From: Candidatus Giovannonibacteria bacterium RIFCSPLOWO2_12_FULL_43_11c
Lineage (GTDB): Bacteria; Patescibacteriota; Minisyncoccia; JACPKW01; UBA11713
Direction of reading: 5' to 3'
NCBI GenBank assembly: GCA_001780775.1
Contig: MFIO01000028.1
Location: 1 to 34,803, forward strand
Length of the DNA stretch: 34,803 nucleotides
Below, piece after piece: positions 31,318-34,803 of the stretch. Numbering within the stretch: position 1 is the stretch's first letter; each line of letters opens with the position of its first letter. Position numbers and translations under genes: made by a program. The notes under the pieces are model-generated. The model made no database searches. It was not told the DNA's origin and worked only from the letters and a program-made list of their open reading frames with translations.

Positions 31318-32319
31318 ATGAGGGATTTACATCATACAAAGCACAGGAGAATCTTAAAGGAAAAAACAAATTACATTCTGCGCCCCCTTTTTGCGCTTCT
31401 AGATTTTTTTGAGCTTGTTTTCAAAAGGTTTATTACTTTCCATATACGTCCAATGCGGAGTTCAGATATCAGATTGGCATCAGAATGTCAGCCGGAAAGA
31501 CTAAATAGCTACGGAGATTTCGCAGTAATTATTCAAGGTGCCATTCTTCACGATCTGGACTTTACCCTTGAAACTGTTAATTTGTACGCGCGCTCGTTTA
31601 AAGGGGCTAAAATCATAATTTCAACCTGGGATTGGGAAGAAAAAGACAAACAGGCCATTAAAAAACTTGAAGAGAAAGGCGGGAATGTCAAAATAATTCT
31701 CAATGAAAAAATTGATTCTATCAGCGAAAAAGGAGAAATAAATAATTTTAATTTACAGGTTATATCTTCTCGCGCGGGGGTTGCATTAGCGAAAAAGTCG
31801 GGGGCGAAATATATTTTAAAAACGAGAGCCGATCAACGCATTTATAACGCTGACGTTCTGGATTTTTTTCTGAATCTGTTGAAATGTTTTCCCATGGATA
31901 ATCCTGAGTTTAAGCAAAGGGCCAGGATTATAGCGGTAAATCGAGGAAAATCGCGTCCACGATTGTACCATTTTGTCGACTGGCTAATTTTTGGAACGGC
32001 CGAGGATATGGAAACATTTTGGTCAGACGATCTATTGACCAGTGAAATGAATGTATCATGTGAAAGCCATCTATTCTCTAAATTTCTCGAAAAAGTTGGC
32101 CACAAGCCATTATGGACAAAAGAGGACTCCTTAAGCAGTTTTGTCAGACATTGCATAATAGTTGACCTTCCAATGATTGATTTATATTGGCGCAAATATG
32201 ATTACCACCGAGAATATAGATTTCTAAATTATTTCGTACGCGATTCTAGAAATTTCGGATTTGTGGAATGGCTGAATATGTATTATAAATTATATCCGGT
32301 TTCTGATAAACTTTCTTAA
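31318..32319 (+). CDS. WavE-like glycan synthesis protein
   Basis: A 333-residue protein resembling the WavE family of lipopolysaccharide core synthesis: FAVIIQGAILHDLDFTLETVNLYARSF, KIIISTWDWEE, NNFNLQVISSRAGVALAKKSGAKYILKTRADQRIY with the acidic D-Q-R string, and FLNLLKCFP. This is a GT-A-like layout in which TRADQR replaces a DXD motif. Its last 30 bases overlap convergently with the methyltransferase on the minus strand (32290). It starts 12 bases after the GT9 gene and closes the plus-strand unit. Confidence 0.78.
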   Translation: MRDLHHTKHRRILKEKTNYILRPLFALLDFFELVFKRFITFHIRPMRSSDIRLASECQPERLNSYGDFAVIIQGAILHDLDFTLETVNLYARSFKGAKIIISTWDWEEKDKQAIKKLEEKGGNVKIILNEKIDSISEKGEINNFNLQVISSRAGVALAKKSGAKYILKTRADQRIYNADVLDFFLNLLKCFPMDNPEFKQRARIIAVNRGKSRPRLYHFVDWLIFGTAEDMETFWSDDLLTSEMNVSCESHLFSKFLEKVGHKPLWTKEDSLSSFVRHCIIVDLPMIDLYWRKYDYHREYRFLNYFVRDSRNFGFVEWLNMYYKLYPVSDKLS

Positions 32320-32985
32320 TTTTTTTCTATTTTTGTAAATAAATATTTTCAAAGCGAACATTGTTCGATGGAGTAAGAATTTGATATTTCGAAAACGGTC
32401 CAACATAGAATTTTTTTCCGTTTTTTCAAAATAGGTTATTCGATTTATTAGCCCAGGATTTTTAACTTTTGGAGAAAATAATAATAAGCACGCCGTAAGG
32501 ATATTGGGACCGATGAAATTCCACGAATCATGGAAGGCTATTGTTCCACCATCAATAACTTTCGGAAACCAGGATTCAAAGTCTTTTGCAACGGCTCTTA
32601 AATCGTGGTCCCCATCGATAAAGATGAACTCCACCGGCAATTCGAATTTCTTCGACGCGTTTTCAGAGGTATCTCTGATAGCCATGACGAAAGAATTCAC
32701 TTCTTTGTTGCTGATATTTTCTTCGAATTCTTTGAAAGTATCAACTTTACCGAATATGTTACGATGTTCTGGTGATCCAGTGTGAGGGTCAATGGCGTAG
32801 ACTTTTCCTTTCCGTCCATCATTAAGACCCTTAGCTATGCAAATTGTTGACTTGCCTTTCCATGATCCTATCTCTACCGCCGCATTTTCTTCCTTAACAT
32901 TCTTTGTTATTTCATATAAAAATAGCCCCTCGTCTTCCGTAAGCCATCCCTCAACACCATTTGTATAATTTGCGAAATCAAACAT
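32290..32985 (-). CDS. Class I SAM-dependent methyltransferase (Methyltransf_24 type)
   Basis: A 231-residue methyltransferase: AVEIGSWKGKSTICIAKGL is SAM-binding motif I, VYAIDPHTGSPEH follows with the acidic strand 2, and FIFIDGDHDLRAVAKDFESWFPKVIDGGTIAFHDSW is the metal- and substrate-side IDGDH..Y-type motif known from glycan and macrolide O-methyltransferases. The C-terminal tail is basic (KNRKKLRKFIRNR). It is the second gene of a two-gene minus-strand unit, two bases after the other methyltransferase. Confidence 0.85.
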   Translation of the reverse strand: MFDFANYTNGVEGWLTEDEGLFLYEITKNVKEENAAVEIGSWKGKSTICIAKGLNDGRKGKVYAIDPHTGSPEHRNIFGKVDTFKEFEENISNKEVNSFVMAIRDTSENASKKFELPVEFIFIDGDHDLRAVAKDFESWFPKVIDGGTIAFHDSWNFIGPNILTACLLLFSPKVKNPGLINRITYFEKTEKNSMLDRFRNIKFLLHRTMFALKIFIYKNRKKLRKFIRNRI

Positions 32986-32987
32986 GC

Positions 32988-33539
32988 CTATTTTATCAAT
33001 TCAATCTCAATATTCTGCGCAGGGAAGCTATAGCACCAGCCCGTAGATTCGTATAGAAATCTTGTAGTTCTATTTAAATTTACGAGCCATTCCATCAGGC
33101 GATTATAAATTAACCAGCGCGAGGAGCGGTCAAATGTGATTTTCACGGAAGCGACGCGGTCGAAATGAAAACCGAAATAATAATCGCGTTCTTTCGATTT
33201 TGATACGGGAGAATTTCTGCAAAACATCTCGAATGTGTAAATAGAAAATCTTTTTTTGTGCGTTGGGTCGATGAAGTTTCCCTTCGAAGTAAAATGGGGA
33301 ACGCGGATTTTAAGTTTGCCCTCAACCTTTAAAATACGATGGATATCTTTTAAGACAGGAATATATTCGATATGCTCAAGAATATCCTGGCACAAAATCT
33401 CGTCAACCTCCTCGTTTGCAAATGGGAGCAGCAATTTTTCTATATCATGAACGACATCCACGCCTGGAAGTTTGACGGAATCCAGATTTATCCAACCGTC
33501 CTTTATATCCTTACCTGAGCCTAAATTTAACTTTTTCAT
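32988..33539 (-). CDS. Class I SAM-dependent methyltransferase (Methyltransf_11 type)
   Basis: A 183-residue methyltransferase with KLNLGSGKDIKDGWINLDSVKLPGVDVVHDIEKLLLPF (motif I and strand 2), ILCQDILEHIEYI (motif II), GKLKIRVPHFTSKGNFIDPTH and FSIYTFEMF. It resembles the methyltransferase at 24757-25329 in order and motifs and may act on the same glycan. It is first in the minus-strand pair and divergent from the second GT9 gene, with a perfect TATAAT (33561-33566) upstream and no Shine-Dalgarno sequence. Confidence 0.85.
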   Translation of the reverse strand: MKKLNLGSGKDIKDGWINLDSVKLPGVDVVHDIEKLLLPFANEEVDEILCQDILEHIEYIPVLKDIHRILKVEGKLKIRVPHFTSKGNFIDPTHKKRFSIYTFEMFCRNSPVSKSKERDYYFGFHFDRVASVKITFDRSSRWLIYNRLMEWLVNLNRTTRFLYESTGWCYSFPAQNIEIELIK

Positions 33540-33551
33540 CGGAATATAAGT

Positions 33552-33566
33552 TATATTTGTATTATA
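33552..33566. promoter_or_regulatory. Overlapping divergent -10 elements
   Basis: Minus strand: perfect TATAAT (33561-33566) about 15 bases upstream of the transcribed ATG of the methyltransferase gene, with a weak TTGTGC 16 bases further up. Plus strand: TATATT (33552-33557), whose expected start coincides with the ATG of the GT9 gene at 33566. The intergenic space is only 26 bases. Confidence 0.45.
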
Positions 33567-34693
33567 TGTTAACTGGCCGAATGCACAATTTATCGCTCAT
33601 GATTCGTTGCTATTTTCGATTCCGTAAAAAGGGAAGGGCAAATAGGAGATCGAATTACCCCAAGAAAGTGCTATTTGTGCAGCTTGCTAAATTGGGCGAT
33701 ATGGTTTGCACGACGCCGGTTTTCCGAACATTTAAAGAAAAATATCCGGAAGCGAAATTATTCGTTTTGGGGGACGCAGTTAATAAAGAGCTTCTGGCCA
33801 ATAATACCGATGTGTCGAGTTATATAATATGGGCCAAGAATTTCAAGGAAACGTTGAGAACTATCAAGCACGAGAAATTCGATTTCGCGTTGTTGGCCGG
33901 CCCTTCGCCGGAGACGTTAGCTCTTTTATACCTATCTGGTATTCCGCATATTGTCGCGCCAACTCTCGAGGGTGGCTATTCACCACTCTCAACGCGCGCG
34001 TATCGCTTTTTAACAAACTTTGTGGACACGAGGCTGCATAAAGTCGGAAATTATGCCCCGCGCGAATATTTAAGGCTTCTCGAGGCTATCGATATACATT
34101 CCGAAAACACAAGAAAGAATTTAAGCTATTCGCAATATGGGCGAGAAAAAGCGATAGAATTTTATAAGAAAAATAATATCAATATTGGATCGGATTTTAT
34201 TGTTGGTATTTTCCCGTCTACAGGATATAAAATAAAGCTTTGGGGGCGAGACAAGTTTGCGCGCGTCGCTGAATGGCTGTGGGTAAATTATAAAGCTAAA
34301 ATTGTCTTAATCGGTTCCGATGCTGATAGAAAAGAAGTTGAAGAATTTTTGTTGAATATTCCAAGAGATATGGATTTGGCAAACGCGTTCAACGCTTTCA
34401 ATATTGATGAGCTCAAAGCGGCGATTTCCATGATGTCTTTGTTTATCAGCGTAGATTCAGGCCCGATTTATATTGCGGAAGCCTTCGGCATTCCGACAGT
34501 TGACATAGTTGGCCCGATGAATGATGAAGACCAACCGCCTCGAGGACCTAAGAACCGAATCGTTAAAGCAGATCGAAAGAACCCGGCGATTACAGTTCTA
34601 AATACTCGTGATATAGATCTAAAAGAGGCTAAGAGGCAATCGGACGATATTACGACTGATATGGTTATAAAAGAAATAGAAAAAATTTTATGA
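33566..34693 (+). CDS. GT9-family (heptosyltransferase-like) protein
   Basis: A 375-residue GT9 protein: KVLFVQLAKLGDMVCTTPVFRTFKEKYPEAKLFVLG at the N-terminus, YAPREYLRLLEAI, VGIFPSTGYKIKLWGRDKFARVAEWL, KIVLIGSDADRKEV and FISVDSGPIYIAEAFGIPTVDIVGP in the donor domain. Unlike its paralogue at 30202 it has no membrane helix, only a short basic lead (FRFRKKGRANRRS). I chose the ATG at 33566 over TTG at 33557. It ends in an ATGA overlap with the last, cut gene. Confidence 0.87.
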   Translation: MLTGRMHNLSLMIRCYFRFRKKGRANRRSNYPKKVLFVQLAKLGDMVCTTPVFRTFKEKYPEAKLFVLGDAVNKELLANNTDVSSYIIWAKNFKETLRTIKHEKFDFALLAGPSPETLALLYLSGIPHIVAPTLEGGYSPLSTRAYRFLTNFVDTRLHKVGNYAPREYLRLLEAIDIHSENTRKNLSYSQYGREKAIEFYKKNNINIGSDFIVGIFPSTGYKIKLWGRDKFARVAEWLWVNYKAKIVLIGSDADRKEVEEFLLNIPRDMDLANAFNAFNIDELKAAISMMSLFISVDSGPIYIAEAFGIPTVDIVGPMNDEDQPPRGPKNRIVKADRKNPAITVLNTRDIDLKEAKRQSDDITTDMVIKEIEKIL

Positions 34694-34803
34694 ATGAATT
34701 AACTATATGTACTGTATCGTATGGACACAAAAATCTCATTGAAGCAAATATTGAGCTTTTTAAAAATTATAATCGTGGCATTAACGTTTTTTGGATAATT
34801 ACT
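34690..34803 (+). CDS. N-terminus of a GT2-like glycosyltransferase (cut by window edge)
   Basis: The first 38 residues start with MNELTICTVSYGHKNLIEANIE, the opening strand and helix of GT-A family 2 enzymes (S-Y-x-x-x replacing the common TYN), followed by VFWIIT, the second strand. The ATG overlaps the GT9 stop as ATGA, so it continues the glycan unit beyond the window. Confidence 0.65.
   Translation, partial: MNELTICTVSYGHKNLIEANIELFKNYNRGINVFWIIT

Overview
The window is a gene-dense, AT-rich chromosomal stretch that looks like a Candidate Phyla Radiation (Patescibacteria, probably Parcubacteria-type) genome. The evidence is the gene content: a sigma-region-4/HARE-HTH fusion, VirD4-like ATPases without a conjugation apparatus, a RAYT-type transposase, Cys-rich multi-zinc 'FGC..LRNK' proteins, and a very long run of glycosyltransferases joined by ATGA overlaps. 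TGA works as a stop codon throughout, so this is the standard bacterial code and not the recoded Gracilibacteria/Absconditabacteria code. No rRNA, tRNA, CRISPR array or intact insertion sequence with DDE transposase was seen. No gene-free stretch exceeds about 170 bases.

Layout. Positions 1-540 hold the tail of an unknown gene, a bidirectional terminator and a small minus-strand Cys/His protein with a near-consensus promoter. Positions 541-4962 are a plus-strand run: sigma4/HARE regulator, DUF8128-like membrane protein, membrane-anchored HEPN-like protein, VirD4-like ATPase. Positions 4967-5669 are a RAYT transposase between two copies of the same hairpin. Positions 5747-6355 encode a minus-strand seven-helix membrane protein. 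Positions 6433-10877 hold the first Cys-rich zinc/solenoid protein, CutA, a second VirD4-like ATPase with a zinc-ribbon tail, and a secreted HPGG/CHxC protein. From 10902 to the end is a surface-glycan cluster: one GT4 on the minus strand, then a plus-strand unit of eight or more glycosyltransferases, a lipid-linked sugar donor synthase plus GT-C enzyme, methyltransferases, nucleotide-sugar enzymes (SDR epimerase, UDP-sugar dehydrogenase), a heptose-kinase-like PfkB protein, a TagD/RfaE2-like nucleotidyltransferase, two GT9 heptosyltransferase-like proteins, a WavE-like protein and a cut GT2.

The most unusual feature is three tandem paralogues of the Cys-rich zinc/solenoid family (14085-19316), translationally coupled inside the glycan cluster, with a fourth, more complete copy at 6433-8226. 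They have a pseudo-symmetric plan (zinc module A, ribbon B, two solenoid halves, A', B'), and different copies have lost different zinc sites. Their function is unknown.

A second theme is palindromes. Identical hairpins flank the RAYT gene, and perfect or near-perfect hairpins with three-base loops, plus a 34-bp perfect palindrome, lie in frame inside glycan genes. A third is a leftover GT4 3' end at 29162-29218, which with the intact GT4 tail at 26806 brackets an epimerase/dehydrogenase block and marks a past rearrangement.
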